32,769 nt of DNA, from positions 1 through 32,769 of the forward strand of contig NZ_JACUUJ010000029.1 of assembly GCF_014859355.1 (NCBI RefSeq), given 5' to 3'. Positions within the stretch are counted from its first letter, which is position 1. Every line of letters starts with the position of its first letter. This stretch comes from Yoonia sp. GTDB lineage: Bacteria > Pseudomonadota > Alphaproteobacteria > Rhodobacterales > Rhodobacteraceae. Below are positions 1 through 8,833 of the stretch, piece by piece. The position numbers were made by a program, and so were the translations under genes. The notes under the pieces were generated by a model, which saw only the letters and a program-made list of their open reading frames with translations, made no database searches and was not told the origin of the DNA.

Positions 1-102
1 ATATTTGCATGCCCCATACGCACGATAGATGGTTGCTTTTGCCTGCTACCGGATGCGGTCCATAAAAAGCATGGGGCGCTGCACGACAGGACCAGCGCAC
101 AG

Positions 103-192
103 TCAGAAGCTGGTGCCAAAAACAACCGGGCCAAGCATCCAAAAGACCATCAAAACGGCGATGGCCAGCATCCACAATACAACCGGGGCCAT
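103..192 (-). CDS. Possible 29-residue single-span membrane peptide
   Basis: A short reading frame begins 33 bp after the helicase stop and encodes 29 residues. Almost all are hydrophobic (a run of Val, Leu, Met, Ala, Ile, Phe and Trp), ending Gly-Thr-Ser-Phe, so it would make one membrane span. A purine-rich GAAGGG lies directly before the ATG, too close to be an ideal ribosome site. The frame is open further upstream through a Pro-rich stretch to a stop near 220, so a non-ATG start is possible. Its position makes it the last gene of the four-gene minus-strand operon. No family is recognised; it could be a chance frame. Confidence 0.35.
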   Translation of the reverse strand: MAPVVLWMLAIAVLMVFWMLGPVVFGTSF

Positions 193-225
193 CCCTTCAG
201 CCGGCGGGGGCAGGTTATGTCAGTT

Positions 226-2295
226 TCATCGCTCGGCTGTTGCCTGTGGCAAAAAGCCTGAAGGTTCACCCACTGTAATCACGCACAGCTGATGCATCGC
301 ACGGGTGCAGGCCACATAAAGAAGATTGCGATCCATTTCCGTGGCAAAGGTTTTTGCGCTTGCGTCGGGGATGATCACACGATCAAATTCCAGACCTTTG
401 GCCAGATGCGGTGTGCAAACCAGCACGCCCCCCGAAAAACCTGTGCTGCCTTCCTCCAGCAGACGCGCATCCACCCCGGCCTCTGTCAATTGCTTGTGCA
501 GGCGTTTGGCCTGCCCTTGTGTCTTGGCCAGAACAGCAAGGCTGGTATGTTCAGACGCCCTGAAATCTGCCATCTCGTTACAAATCTGTGCCAGCGCATC
601 GCGGGGGGTCTTGACCACCTGCACCTGCGGTTCAGGCCCATGCCGTTCCATGGCAATCAAGTCCGGATTAGGCGAAATTTTGAGCGCAAACTGCATGATT
701 TCCCATGTTGAGCGATAGCTTTTGTTCAATGTGACACGCCATGCACCCTCTAACACCTGTTCAATCCGTTCCGGGGTCGAGGCGCTGTAAGGGTTCACCG
801 ATTGCGTTGCATCACCCAGAATTGTCTTGCGACATTTGAACAACCGCGCCAGCACGGCATATTGCACGGGTGTATAGTCCTGCATTTCATCCACCAGCAG
901 GTGTTTGACCTCTGCATAAGGGTTTTCCACACCTTCTGTCAGCATTTGCAGATAGATCAGCGGGAAAACATCCGCATACTCCAGTTTGCCGCCTGCCGGT
1001 TTGAACAGCTCCGGCTGCCCGATCCAGTTGAAGAAGTCTTTATATGCGTTGCGCAATGTGGTGCGGTGCACCATCCCGCGCGCGGCATTGCGGATCACCG
1101 CGCGTTCTTCCTTGCGCAGCTCAATGCCGTATTGCGCTTCAAACTGGTCAATGACGGCATTCCCAACAGCAACGATCCGTTCAGCAGTATTGAGATGCTT
1201 TAGCCTGCCCCATGTCGTTTCGAACACAAAACCGGGCAGAGGCCGTTTGCGCACCACGACATCCCGCGGCTGAAACGCAATCTTTTCCAAATGTTGCGCA
1301 TAAGATCCGATTTGGCGCAGAAATTCCGGCGCGGCCTTGGCGCGGATCCTTTCCTTCATGTCCGCATCATCGGTTTCCAACAGCAAAGCGGTTTGTTCGA
1401 AAAAGGTCTGAAACCTTATTTTACCGCCCAGAATTTGCGCGGCAAGCGTTTCCATCCCGATTTCCGGCACGGTTTCTTCACCCAATTCGGGCAGCACGTT
1501 ACCGATATAATCCGCAAATACCCGATTGGGCGAAATGATCAAAATGTCCGCCGCGCTGATCGTATCCTTGAACCGGTAAAGCAAAAAAGCAATCCGGTGC
1601 AACGCGATCGAGGTCTTGCCCGACCCTGCAACACCCTGAATGATCAGCGTGTGTGCCTCTGCGTCGCGGATAATCGCGTTTTGGTCGCGCTGGATCGTGG
1701 CGACAATGTTCTTCATCCCCTCGTCGCTTGCACGGGAAAGTTCGTCTTGGAGCACGTCGTCAACGATGTTGACGCTGACATCCAGCATGAAATCCATCGT
1801 GCTGTCACGGATGCGGAACTGGCGTTTCAAAACCAGATCACCCGGGATGGTGCCTGACGGCGCATCATACTGCGCCGGACCGGTTTCAAAGTCATAAAAC
1901 AACGATGACACCGGCGCGCGCCAGTCATAGACCCATGGTTGTTGGGTGTCCTCGTCACGAAAATCATGAATACCGATGTAAAAGGCTGCGGTTTCGTTCC
2001 GGTCAGACCGACGAAAATCAAATCGCCCGAAATATGGAGATTTACGCAACTTTTCCAGCTTGATCGCCTGCGCGCGCAGAACGTCTGAAGACCGCATCAT
2101 CTGGTCGATGGACTGGCGCATGGCGACCTTGTCAAGGTGGTCCATGTCGCGCCGGGCTTCCCACATGTGATCATGGGCAGCTTGAATATCCCGCTGGTAG
2201 TCCTGCACGCGCAGTCCGATTTCACCAAGATTGGCGTCGATCCGCCCAAGGCAGTCGTTCAGGCGGCGGATTTCCTGGTCTGTGTCTGTCGTCAT
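226..2295 (-). CDS. HelD-like UvrD/Rep superfamily 1 helicase/ATPase
   Basis: A 689-residue SF1 ATPase of the HelD/UvrD type. The first 90 or so residues are predicted to be an amphipathic coiled coil, as in HelD proteins that enter RNA polymerase channels. Walker A is GVAGSGKTS at 221-229, the Walker B region LLVDEMQDY is near 466-474, GDATQS is at 494-499, KGLEFDRV at 633-640 and motif VI VACTRA at 661-666, so all ATPase motifs look intact. Family knowledge: HelD recycles stalled RNA polymerase in Gram-positives; in alphaproteobacteria the role is less clear, and a DNA/RNA helicase function is also possible. The start ATG overlaps the upstream methyltransferase stop by 4 bp (ATGA), implying translational coupling. 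Confidence 0.85.
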   Translation of the reverse strand: MTTDTDQEIRRLNDCLGRIDANLGEIGLRVQDYQRDIQAAHDHMWEARRDMDHLDKVAMRQSIDQMMRSSDVLRAQAIKLEKLRKSPYFGRFDFRRSDRNETAAFYIGIHDFRDEDTQQPWVYDWRAPVSSLFYDFETGPAQYDAPSGTIPGDLVLKRQFRIRDSTMDFMLDVSVNIVDDVLQDELSRASDEGMKNIVATIQRDQNAIIRDAEAHTLIIQGVAGSGKTSIALHRIAFLLYRFKDTISAADILIISPNRVFADYIGNVLPELGEETVPEIGMETLAAQILGGKIRFQTFFEQTALLLETDDADMKERIRAKAAPEFLRQIGSYAQHLEKIAFQPRDVVVRKRPLPGFVFETTWGRLKHLNTAERIVAVGNAVIDQFEAQYGIELRKEERAVIRNAARGMVHRTTLRNAYKDFFNWIGQPELFKPAGGKLEYADVFPLIYLQMLTEGVENPYAEVKHLLVDEMQDYTPVQYAVLARLFKCRKTILGDATQSVNPYSASTPERIEQVLEGAWRVTLNKSYRSTWEIMQFALKISPNPDLIAMERHGPEPQVQVVKTPRDALAQICNEMADFRASEHTSLAVLAKTQGQAKRLHKQLTEAGVDARLLEEGSTGFSGGVLVCTPHLAKGLEFDRVIIPDASAKTFATEMDRNLLYVACTRAMHQLCVITVGEPSGFLPQATAER

Positions 2296-2948
2296 CCGAT
2301 ATCTATCTTTGCTTTGGTTTCATCGCGCCCATCCGGGGGCCGCCCGTCCAGGTCTGTGCGGGTGAACACCGCCATCTGGCTGGCCCCGCCCAGCGCCGGG
2401 TGTTGCCCGGCAATATCATGAAATCGCGTTTCATAATTCGCATGATCGGCCGCCCGCCGGCACCAGCGGCGAAACCTGGCGCGGTCCCATTCGAACCGGT
2501 GATCGGGGTGGCGCATCCGGTGCGCTGGCACCCCCAACAGCGAGTTGAATTCGGCATTGGGTGTCGTAATCACAACCGTGCCTGGTCGCATCACCCGAAA
2601 CAAGGCCCGTTCCAGCTGTGACAAGCGATCGGGGTCGATATGTTCGATGGTTTCAACAAGGATCGCGCAATCAAACCCGGCCAGATCAGGCGCAGGATCT
2701 GTCATTGACGCGGCGCGCACGTTGATCCGGGGCACAAGGACGTCGATTTTTGCCAGCCGGTTCCGTAACCTTTCCAATGACAGGGTGCAAATATCAAGCC
2801 CCACCAGTTCCACCAGATCGGGGCTTGTGGCCAGGCGCACAAACATGTCCCCATCCCCGCACCCAAGGTCAACGACCCGGCACGCCCCACTGTCGCGCAC
2901 CACGTCCTGCACGGCCTGCAACCGTTCTGCGTGATGCCAGCTTGTCAT
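2292..2948 (-). CDS. Stand-alone Hen1-type RNA 3'-terminal 2'-O-methyltransferase domain protein
   Basis: A 218-residue class I SAM methyltransferase. Motif I is VVDLGCGDGD (25-34). The Hen1 signature is complete: Glu99, Glu102 and His103 in ETIEH, plus His150 in HPDHRFEW, match the four metal ligands of Hen1, and TTPNAEFN (128-135) matches the conserved TTPN-E-N segment. Hen1 methylates the 2'-OH of the 3'-terminal ribose of RNA; bacterial Hen1 normally acts with the repair enzyme Pnkp and carries an N-terminal ligase-like part, which is absent here. The ATG at 2948 is chosen because it overlaps the upstream stop by 4 bp; longer frames would run deep into the upstream gene. It overlaps helicase by 4 bp too. 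RNA substrate is inferred, not shown. Confidence 0.8.
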   Translation of the reverse strand: MTSWHHAERLQAVQDVVRDSGACRVVDLGCGDGDMFVRLATSPDLVELVGLDICTLSLERLRNRLAKIDVLVPRINVRAASMTDPAPDLAGFDCAILVETIEHIDPDRLSQLERALFRVMRPGTVVITTPNAEFNSLLGVPAHRMRHPDHRFEWDRARFRRWCRRAADHANYETRFHDIAGQHPALGGASQMAVFTRTDLDGRPPDGRDETKAKIDIG

Positions 2949-3628
2949 TGGCCTGCCTTTGGGCGCTGCAACAGTGCCACATCTTTCACCGGCACAACGC
3001 AGGTCCACCCCCAAGCGCCGGCGAGGTGGTGAAAGGTCTCGGCCCGATAAAACACCACATGCGTCGGATCCTTGCGATAGTGCCAATCAGCAAAAAGCGC
3101 GTCATCTGTTTGAAAACAGGTCATGATCGCCAGCCAGCCGCCCGGTGCAACCAACCTGCGCAGGCGGTCGAATTCCGTTGCAGGATGATGGAAATGTTCG
3201 GCGACTTCGGTGCAGGTGACGAAATCATAAACGGCATCCAGCGGTGCGCGATCCGGGGCGAAAAAGGGATCGTAAACAGCCATGTCATGCCCCGCCTCGC
3301 GCAGCATCGCGGCAAGTGCGGGACCGGGGCCGCAGCCATAGTCCAGCCCGGACGCACCGTCGGCCAACCGGGTCATCAAAGGGCGTGCAAGCTTTGACAG
3401 GAACTTGCGATAGCGGGGATCTGCCGGGTCATTTTCATGATGCAGGTAATGGGCGTATTCCTCTTCGCGCGACAGACGGTGCGCAGGATCCAGAAATCGC
3501 GCCTGACAGACCGGACAGCGATAATAGGCGCGACCATCTTGCGATAGCAAATGTTCCGCCCGGGCAGCACACATCGGACAGGCACAAACGGCTGCAGCGC
3601 GCGCGCTGTCCGGCTTTGCTGTCATCAT
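2945..3628 (-). CDS. Zinc-ribbon class I SAM-dependent methyltransferase
   Basis: A 227-residue protein with an N-terminal zinc ribbon (Cys17-x2-Cys20 and Cys38-x2-Cys41) followed by a Rossmann methyltransferase domain whose SAM motif is GLDYGCGPGP (94-103). TEVAEHF and LVAPGGWLAIM match later motifs of the Methyltransf_23 type. The substrate is unknown; zinc-ribbon methyltransferases of this layout act on diverse small molecules, lipids or RNA. Two ATGs are adjacent (3628 and 3625). The first overlaps the upstream stop as ATGA and is preferred. It sits directly before the Hen1-like gene, so a shared RNA-related role is possible but not demonstrated. Confidence 0.8.
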   Translation of the reverse strand: MMTAKPDSARAAAVCACPMCAARAEHLLSQDGRAYYRCPVCQARFLDPAHRLSREEEYAHYLHHENDPADPRYRKFLSKLARPLMTRLADGASGLDYGCGPGPALAAMLREAGHDMAVYDPFFAPDRAPLDAVYDFVTCTEVAEHFHHPATEFDRLRRLVAPGGWLAIMTCFQTDDALFADWHYRKDPTHVVFYRAETFHHLAGAWGWTCVVPVKDVALLQRPKAGQ

Positions 3629-4344
3629 GCCCTCTCGGCTCGGGCCAGATAGACGGTTTGGGTAAACGGCCTGCCGGTCAGCGGATTGTCAAATGTCACA
3701 GGTTCCGCCCAAGCCTGTGGAAAGGCCTCACTCAACCGGCTTAGGAAACGGTCATCTATCAACTTGTCCGACCATAACCCAAAAATTCCACCGGGTTTCA
3801 AATTCCGCTTTAGCGCGCGCAGCCCCTCAACACGGTAAAAACTGTCGCTGCGGTCATCCAGCAAATGATCCGGCGCATGGTCGATATCAGCCAGCACCGC
3901 GTCAAAGCGGCGGCCCGAATGGGCGGGGTCAAACCCCGTCCCTGTGGCCATCGCAAAAAAATCGCCCTGCGTGAACTGACAGCGCGGATCATCGGCAAGC
4001 TGCGTCCCCATTGGCAAGATGCCGGTTTCATGCCATTCGATTACCGGGGCGAGGTATTCAACCACGCGCAACGTGGCCACGCCAGGGGCCGCCAAGACCG
4101 CCTGGGCGGTATAGCCAAGCCCAAGCCCCCCCACGACAATATCCAGCGCATCGCCATCGCAGGCGGCGACACCCAAACGGCCAAGCGCGACTTCGGAGGC
4201 TGTGAAATGGCTGGTCATCAGAAAATCCTGCCCCAGCATGATTTCCCACACATCCACCCCCAGCCGCAGATCATGCCGTCGCCGCAGACTGAGCGCGCCA
4301 ATCGGCGTTGGGCAATAATCAAGTTCTTCGAACATTTTGCGCAT
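3625..4344 (-). CDS. Spermidine-synthase-like (polyamine aminopropyltransferase fold) protein
   Basis: A 239-residue Rossmann protein with the glycine loop DIVVGGLGLGYTA near 67-79 and a later LADIDHAPDHLL segment, as in the spermidine synthase/spermine synthase superfamily. Such stand-alone proteins in alphaproteobacteria are often annotated as spermidine synthase, but many have unknown substrates and the canonical aminopropyl acceptor residues cannot be confirmed here. The start at 4344 is chosen over an upstream in-frame start because AAAGGG lies at good spacing before it. It opens the minus-strand operon that continues, with 4-bp overlaps, into the two methyltransferases and the helicase; a 122-bp gap separates it from the ABC genes upstream. 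Confidence 0.7.
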   Translation of the reverse strand: MRKMFEELDYCPTPIGALSLRRRHDLRLGVDVWEIMLGQDFLMTSHFTASEVALGRLGVAACDGDALDIVVGGLGLGYTAQAVLAAPGVATLRVVEYLAPVIEWHETGILPMGTQLADDPRCQFTQGDFFAMATGTGFDPAHSGRRFDAVLADIDHAPDHLLDDRSDSFYRVEGLRALKRNLKPGGIFGLWSDKLIDDRFLSRLSEAFPQAWAEPVTFDNPLTGRPFTQTVYLARAERA

Positions 4345-4466
4345 GCCGTTACCCTTTTGCCCGCCGGGCATTTGGTTGGTTTTCAACGGCCTTATGGAGT
4401 CTGGCGCCCGAAATTTCAATGCGTCATCAAGAACACCCGCCGCCAGCAGCGGTAACATTTCTTATT

Positions 4467-5978
4467 TTACGCAACTTTCTGCGGCGTAATACCGGAAATC
4501 GCTTGCACCAGATTATCCTCGGTCACTTCTTCGGCGGTGAACGTGCGCATCACGGCACCCGAAAACATCGCGACGATCCGGTCGGAGACATGCAACACCT
4601 CGGGCATTTCCGAACTGATGACGATGACAGCATAGCCCTGCGCGGCCAATTCACGGATCAGGTTGTGGATTTCCGATTTGGACCCCACATCAATGCCACG
4701 CGTCGGTTCATCGACGATCAAAACCTCGGGGCGCATAGACAGCCATTTGCCGATGACAATCTTTTGCTGGTTGCCCCCAGACAGGTTGCCCACCGTCTGC
4801 CGCCAGCCCGGCGTGCGAATGTCCAGTTTGTCGCGATACTGGTCAAAAATCGCGACTTCGGCCCCGTTGCTGACAAACGGCCCCGTGGTCAGATCACCGA
4901 TCTGGGGCAGTGTCATGTTGTCACGGCAATTCATGCCCAGCACCAAACCCTGATCCTTGCGGTCCTCTGGCACCAGCGAAATGCCCAGCCGGATTGCATC
5001 AATCGGTGAGGTGATCCGCACCTCTTGCCCGTTCAGCAGGATTTGGCCCGCAGAAGGGGTGCGCAGGCCAAAAATCGTTTCTGCAATCTCGGTCCTTCCT
5101 GCGCCGACCAAACCGTAAAAGCCCAGCACCTCGCCCTTGCGCACTGCAAAACTGACGTCATTGAACAGACTGCCGCAACTCAACCCCCGCACCTCAAGCG
5201 CGACATCGCCCATGTCATGGCTACTTTCGTTGCGCGACAGATCAAGGCTGCGGCCAATCATCAATTGCGTAACCGCATCTTCGTTGGTTTCAGCGGTGTT
5301 CAGCGTGCCGCGATACTGCCCGTCGCGCAGAACGCTGATACGGTCGGTGATCTTGAAAATCTCTTCCATCCGGTGGGAAATATAGATGATCCCCACCCCT
5401 CGCGCCTGAAGGTCAGCGATCACGTCGAACAAAACCACCTTTTCCGCGTCAGTCAGCGATGCGGTGGGTTCGTCAAAGATCACCGCGCGCGGATCGACCG
5501 TAAGCGCGCGCCCGATTTCCACCATCTGCTGGTTGGCGATCGACAGATCACCAACACGGGTTCTGGCGTTGAAACTGACATTCAGCGTTTTCAAAATCTT
5601 GTCGGTGTCCGTATAAAGCTTTGCCCAATCGACCCGGCCAAAGGATTTGCGCGGCAATTCACCCAGAAAGATATTCTCGGCCACGCTCAGTTCGCCAGCA
5701 AGGCTCAGTTCCTGATGGATGAACACCACGCCCTTTGCCTTGGCCTGAATAGGCGATGTCATGATCGTGGGTTCTTCGGCGATAAAAATCTGGCCCTCGT
5801 TGGGGGCATGGATGCCGCCCAGCACCTTCATCAGGGTTGATTTTCCTGCACCGTTTTCACCCATCAGGGCGTGAACCTCGCCGGGGCGCACATCAAAGGA
5901 TACGCCATCCAGCGCACGCACACCGGGAAAGGTTTTGACGATGCCTTCAAGCCGCAAAATCGGTGTCTGTTCGGTCAT
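4467..5978 (-). CDS. CUT2-family sugar ABC transporter, double ATPase (RbsA/XylG-like)
   Basis: A 503-residue duplicated ABC ATPase. The first half has a full Walker A, GENGAGKST (40-48), a degenerate signature around LSIANQQM, and Walker B VIFDEPTASL. The second half has a degenerate Walker A region (GLVGAGRTE) but an intact signature, NLSGGNQQK, and Walker B LIVDEPTRGID. This asymmetry and length are typical of RbsA/XylG/MglA proteins that energise import of monosaccharides and related molecules. Its ATG overlaps the upstream permease stop by 4 bp. It is the last gene of the minus-strand transporter operon. Substrate cannot be assigned from the ATPase. Confidence 0.93.
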   Translation of the reverse strand: MTEQTPILRLEGIVKTFPGVRALDGVSFDVRPGEVHALMGENGAGKSTLMKVLGGIHAPNEGQIFIAEEPTIMTSPIQAKAKGVVFIHQELSLAGELSVAENIFLGELPRKSFGRVDWAKLYTDTDKILKTLNVSFNARTRVGDLSIANQQMVEIGRALTVDPRAVIFDEPTASLTDAEKVVLFDVIADLQARGVGIIYISHRMEEIFKITDRISVLRDGQYRGTLNTAETNEDAVTQLMIGRSLDLSRNESSHDMGDVALEVRGLSCGSLFNDVSFAVRKGEVLGFYGLVGAGRTEIAETIFGLRTPSAGQILLNGQEVRITSPIDAIRLGISLVPEDRKDQGLVLGMNCRDNMTLPQIGDLTTGPFVSNGAEVAIFDQYRDKLDIRTPGWRQTVGNLSGGNQQKIVIGKWLSMRPEVLIVDEPTRGIDVGSKSEIHNLIRELAAQGYAVIVISSEMPEVLHVSDRIVAMFSGAVMRTFTAEEVTEDNLVQAISGITPQKVA

Positions 5979-6976
5979 ATCTTCAACTCCTCCTGGCCCT
6001 TGCGGTTCAACTGGCGATCAAGGAACAGCACCGCGATCAGGATCAGACCTATAACAAGGTTCACCGTCTGCGTGTCCGCCCCGATATGGCCCAGCCCCTT
6101 GCGCAGCAATTGAATGGCAATTACCCCGCCCAGCGTCGAGATGATCGACCCATAGCCCCCCGCCAGCTTGGTGCCACCCAGCACCACCGCGGTGATCGCC
6201 CAAAGTTCATACAGCATCCCGTCATTGGGGTTCACCGATCCGCTTTCGGAATAGAACACGACCGCAGACAAGGCCGCCAGAAACCCGATCAGCATGAAAT
6301 TCCACATGAAATGCGGCCCGACGCGAATGCCCGCATTCACCGCCGCATCGCGGTTGTTGCCGATGGCATGGGCATTGCGGCCATGCACCGTGCGCGTCAT
6401 CAAAATCCACAGGATCAACGCGGTGCCCAGCAGGAACCATGTGGCAGTGTGCAGCCCCAGAAACTGCGCCTCGGCAAAGTCAACCAGCGTCCAGTTCAGG
6501 TGGCTGGTGGGTTGTTCGCCGTTATACATGAACACCAGCCCGCGAAAGCCCAGCATCGACCCCAGCGTCACAATGAACGCGTCAACGCCGGTTTTCCAGA
6601 CGATCAACCCGTTGATGGCACCCAGCACCACGCCCGTCAGCAACGCAAACCCCCAGGCCAGCGGGATTGCCCAATCACCCAGCGCCTGCATGAACGGCCA
6701 TGTCATGCTGTCCAGCAACATGATGGCCGATAGCGCAAAAATCGCGCCGACGCTCAGGTCGATATTGCCGTTGATCATGATGATCGTCATGCCCAAGGCG
6801 ATGATCCCGATGGGCGCGGATTGTTTCAGCAACAACAGCATGTTGTCGAAATCCATGAATGCCTTTTCAGACACCGACAGATAGTTGCCAGCAATGGAAA
6901 AGAACGCCAGTTCCACCGCAATAAAGGCCCAGATGCCGCCTTGCTTGATGATGTCCTTGCGGTTTTGCGTGCTCAT
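5975..6976 (-). CDS. CUT2 sugar ABC transporter permease (second permease)
   Basis: A 333-residue integral membrane protein of the BPD_transp_2 family with many hydrophobic spans. The conserved GMTIIMINGNIDLSVGA segment and the later VLGGTKLAGGYGS segment are hallmark regions of RbsC/XylH permeases. The ATG at 6976 is preferred to a GTG three codons earlier because GAGGAG stands 8 nt before it. It follows the first permease by only 12 bp and overlaps the ATPase gene by 4 bp. CUT2 importers usually have one permease acting as a homodimer; here two divergent permeases suggest a heterodimeric channel. Confidence 0.92.
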   Translation of the reverse strand: MSTQNRKDIIKQGGIWAFIAVELAFFSIAGNYLSVSEKAFMDFDNMLLLLKQSAPIGIIALGMTIIMINGNIDLSVGAIFALSAIMLLDSMTWPFMQALGDWAIPLAWGFALLTGVVLGAINGLIVWKTGVDAFIVTLGSMLGFRGLVFMYNGEQPTSHLNWTLVDFAEAQFLGLHTATWFLLGTALILWILMTRTVHGRNAHAIGNNRDAAVNAGIRVGPHFMWNFMLIGFLAALSAVVFYSESGSVNPNDGMLYELWAITAVVLGGTKLAGGYGSIISTLGGVIAIQLLRKGLGHIGADTQTVNLVIGLILIAVLFLDRQLNRKGQEELKI

Positions 6977-6988
6977 TTTCGACACTCC

Positions 6989-7963
6989 TCAAGCAATCGG
7001 GGACCAAAGGCGGCCCCGCTTGGCGGCCACGTCCAGCCAGACGGCAAGGATGATGATCGCCCATGTGACCATGTATTGAACGTAGAAATCCAAACCCACC
7101 AGCAGCAGACCGTTCTGGATAAACCCAAGGATCAGCACGCCGATCACGGTTTTGAACACCGTGCCCGACCCGCCCAACAAGGACGCGCCCCCCAGAATGA
7201 CGGCGGCCAGCACCTCTAGTTCCATCCCCTGCCCGACGGTGTTCTGGCTGCCAAGGCTACGGCTGGCCTGCAACAGCCCCGCAGTGGCGACGCAAAACGC
7301 TGAGACAAGATAGGTCATGAAAACGATGCGCGCGCGCGGAATGCCGGAAAATGTCGCCGCCTGCCCGTTGCCGCCCACCGCGTAAACCTTGCGACCAAAG
7401 GGCGTTTTCGACAAGACCATGCTGAGGATGACAGCCAGCAGCGCAAATATCAGGATTGGCACCGGGATCCCCATGATGCGGTCCTGCCCGAAAAACGAAA
7501 ACCAGGTTCCTGATTTATCAGCAATATCCATATTCTTGCCGCCCGACCATGTCAGCGTCAGCCCGTGGATGGCGGATAACATGCCCAGCGTGACGATCAG
7601 CGAATTAAGCTTCAGATAGCCCACCAGAAACCCGATAAAGGCCCCCAAAAGCAGCGTCAGCGCAAACATCATCGGAATGGCCAGCGCGGGGCCCACCTTG
7701 TCATGCAGATCCAGAACAACGATTGTCGAAAATGACATCATCGACCCGACCGACAAATCAAGGTTTCCGCCGATCACCACAAAGGTGACCCCCAGCGCCA
7801 TGACCCCCAGAATGGCCGACGACCGAACCACGCCAAAAATATTGTCCATTGCGATAAAACGCTGGTTGGCCAGCGCGAAACCGATCATGAAAATCACAAA
7901 GGCGATCAAGATACCCTGCTTTGCAAGGAAGTTCCCTACGCCCTGCTTTGTCGGTCCTGTCAT
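6989..7963 (-). CDS. CUT2 sugar ABC transporter permease (first permease)
   Basis: A 324-residue polytopic membrane protein of the BPD_transp_2 family. It carries the family segments GVTFVVIGGNLDLSVGS and VILGGASLLGGSGT, aligned in the same positions as in the second permease but with clearly different sequence elsewhere. A strong purine-rich ribosome site (GGGGGAGGGGAGAG) precedes the ATG. The gene lies between the SDR gene and the second permease, in an operon led by the periplasmic binding protein. With the second permease it should form the membrane pore of the importer. Confidence 0.92.
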   Translation of the reverse strand: MTGPTKQGVGNFLAKQGILIAFVIFMIGFALANQRFIAMDNIFGVVRSSAILGVMALGVTFVVIGGNLDLSVGSMMSFSTIVVLDLHDKVGPALAIPMMFALTLLLGAFIGFLVGYLKLNSLIVTLGMLSAIHGLTLTWSGGKNMDIADKSGTWFSFFGQDRIMGIPVPILIFALLAVILSMVLSKTPFGRKVYAVGGNGQAATFSGIPRARIVFMTYLVSAFCVATAGLLQASRSLGSQNTVGQGMELEVLAAVILGGASLLGGSGTVFKTVIGVLILGFIQNGLLLVGLDFYVQYMVTWAIIILAVWLDVAAKRGRLWSPIA

Positions 7964-7997
7964 TGTCTCTCCCCTCCCCCGGTGGTGGCTTGCGCCG

Positions 7998-8795
7998 CTA
8001 CACCAGTGTCATGCCCCCGTCGATCATGATGATCTGCCCGGTCATATAGTCGCTGTCTTTGGACGCCAGAAACGTCGTCGTGCCTGTGATATCCGCAGGT
8101 TTGGCCACGCGCCCTTTCAGAATTTGCGCCGCAAATTCTTCCATCGCCTGGCCCGGGCGGTCCGCCGCGCCGATGCCCATCAGATCCTGATCGACCTGTT
8201 CCCACATTTCGGTGTCAACCACGCCGGGCGCAAAACCCGTAACTGTAATATCATGTTTTGCCAGATCACGCGCACCCGATTGCGTGAGCGACACAACCGC
8301 CCATTTGCTGGCGCAATAGGGTGCGACATTATCAAACCCCTGCCTGCTGGCGATGCTGGCAGTATTGATGATCTTGCCACCGCCGCCTTGGGCGATCATC
8401 TGACGGGCGGCTTCCTGCATTCCGATCATGCAGCCCAGCCCATTGATATCCATGATAAAATGCCAATTTTCCTCGGTCACGTCGAGGAAATTCATTGGTT
8501 TGTTCACACCGGCATTGTTGAATTTCACATCCAGCCTGCCAAATGTCGCGACCGTGTGGGCAATCATCGCGCGCACCTGCGCGCGGTCGGTCACATCGAC
8601 GGCGGCATGCGTGACCTGCCCGCCAGCATCCGCCGCGCGTTGCGCATTTGCCTGCGCCACTTTGGCCACTTTTTCAGCGTTGATATCGGCAAAGCAAACA
8701 AGCGCGCCTTCATCCAGCAGCGCCTCGCCTATGGCGCGGCCAATGCCCTGCGCCGCACCAGTTACGATACAGGACCGTCCCGAGACTCGCGTCAT
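7998..8795 (-). CDS. Short-chain dehydrogenase/reductase (SDR) in the transporter operon
   Basis: A 265-residue classical SDR. The cofactor motif TGAAQGIG is at 12-19, NNAG at 93-96, the catalytic Ser147 lies in NTASIAS, and Tyr160 and Lys164 form YCASK. The acidic residue after the second strand (FADIN) favours NAD(H). The start at 8795 is chosen because AGGGGACGAG precedes it; an in-frame ATG seven codons earlier lacks a site. Probable role: NAD-dependent oxidation of a hydroxyl on the imported substrate. It is clearly paralogous to the SDR at 11872-12681, sharing NKP after the NNAG region and an almost identical ETARQMIAQ-type helix. Substrate unknown. Confidence 0.9.
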   Translation of the reverse strand: MTRVSGRSCIVTGAAQGIGRAIGEALLDEGALVCFADINAEKVAKVAQANAQRAADAGGQVTHAAVDVTDRAQVRAMIAHTVATFGRLDVKFNNAGVNKPMNFLDVTEENWHFIMDINGLGCMIGMQEAARQMIAQGGGGKIINTASIASRQGFDNVAPYCASKWAVVSLTQSGARDLAKHDITVTGFAPGVVDTEMWEQVDQDLMGIGAADRPGQAMEEFAAQILKGRVAKPADITGTTTFLASKDSDYMTGQIIMIDGGMTLV

Positions 8796-8833
8796 CTCGT
8801 CCCCTTTTATTTTCATGGATATTTAAGAAACAC

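Noticed and set aside
29..292. Plus-strand reading frame of 87 codons at the window start
   Set aside because: It overlaps the helicase end and the possible membrane peptide on the other strand, has Ser/Thr/Lys-rich random composition and no ribosome site.
4360..4375. Inverted repeat TGCCC-GCC-GGGCA before the spermidine-synthase-like gene, considered as a terminator of the transporter operon
   Set aside because: Only five base pairs with a three-base loop, followed by a few A residues on the minus strand; too weak to call.
5025..5840. Long plus-strand frame opposite the ABC ATPase gene
   Set aside because: Antisense shadow of a strongly conserved ATPase; composition His/Gln/Arg-rich and no family match.
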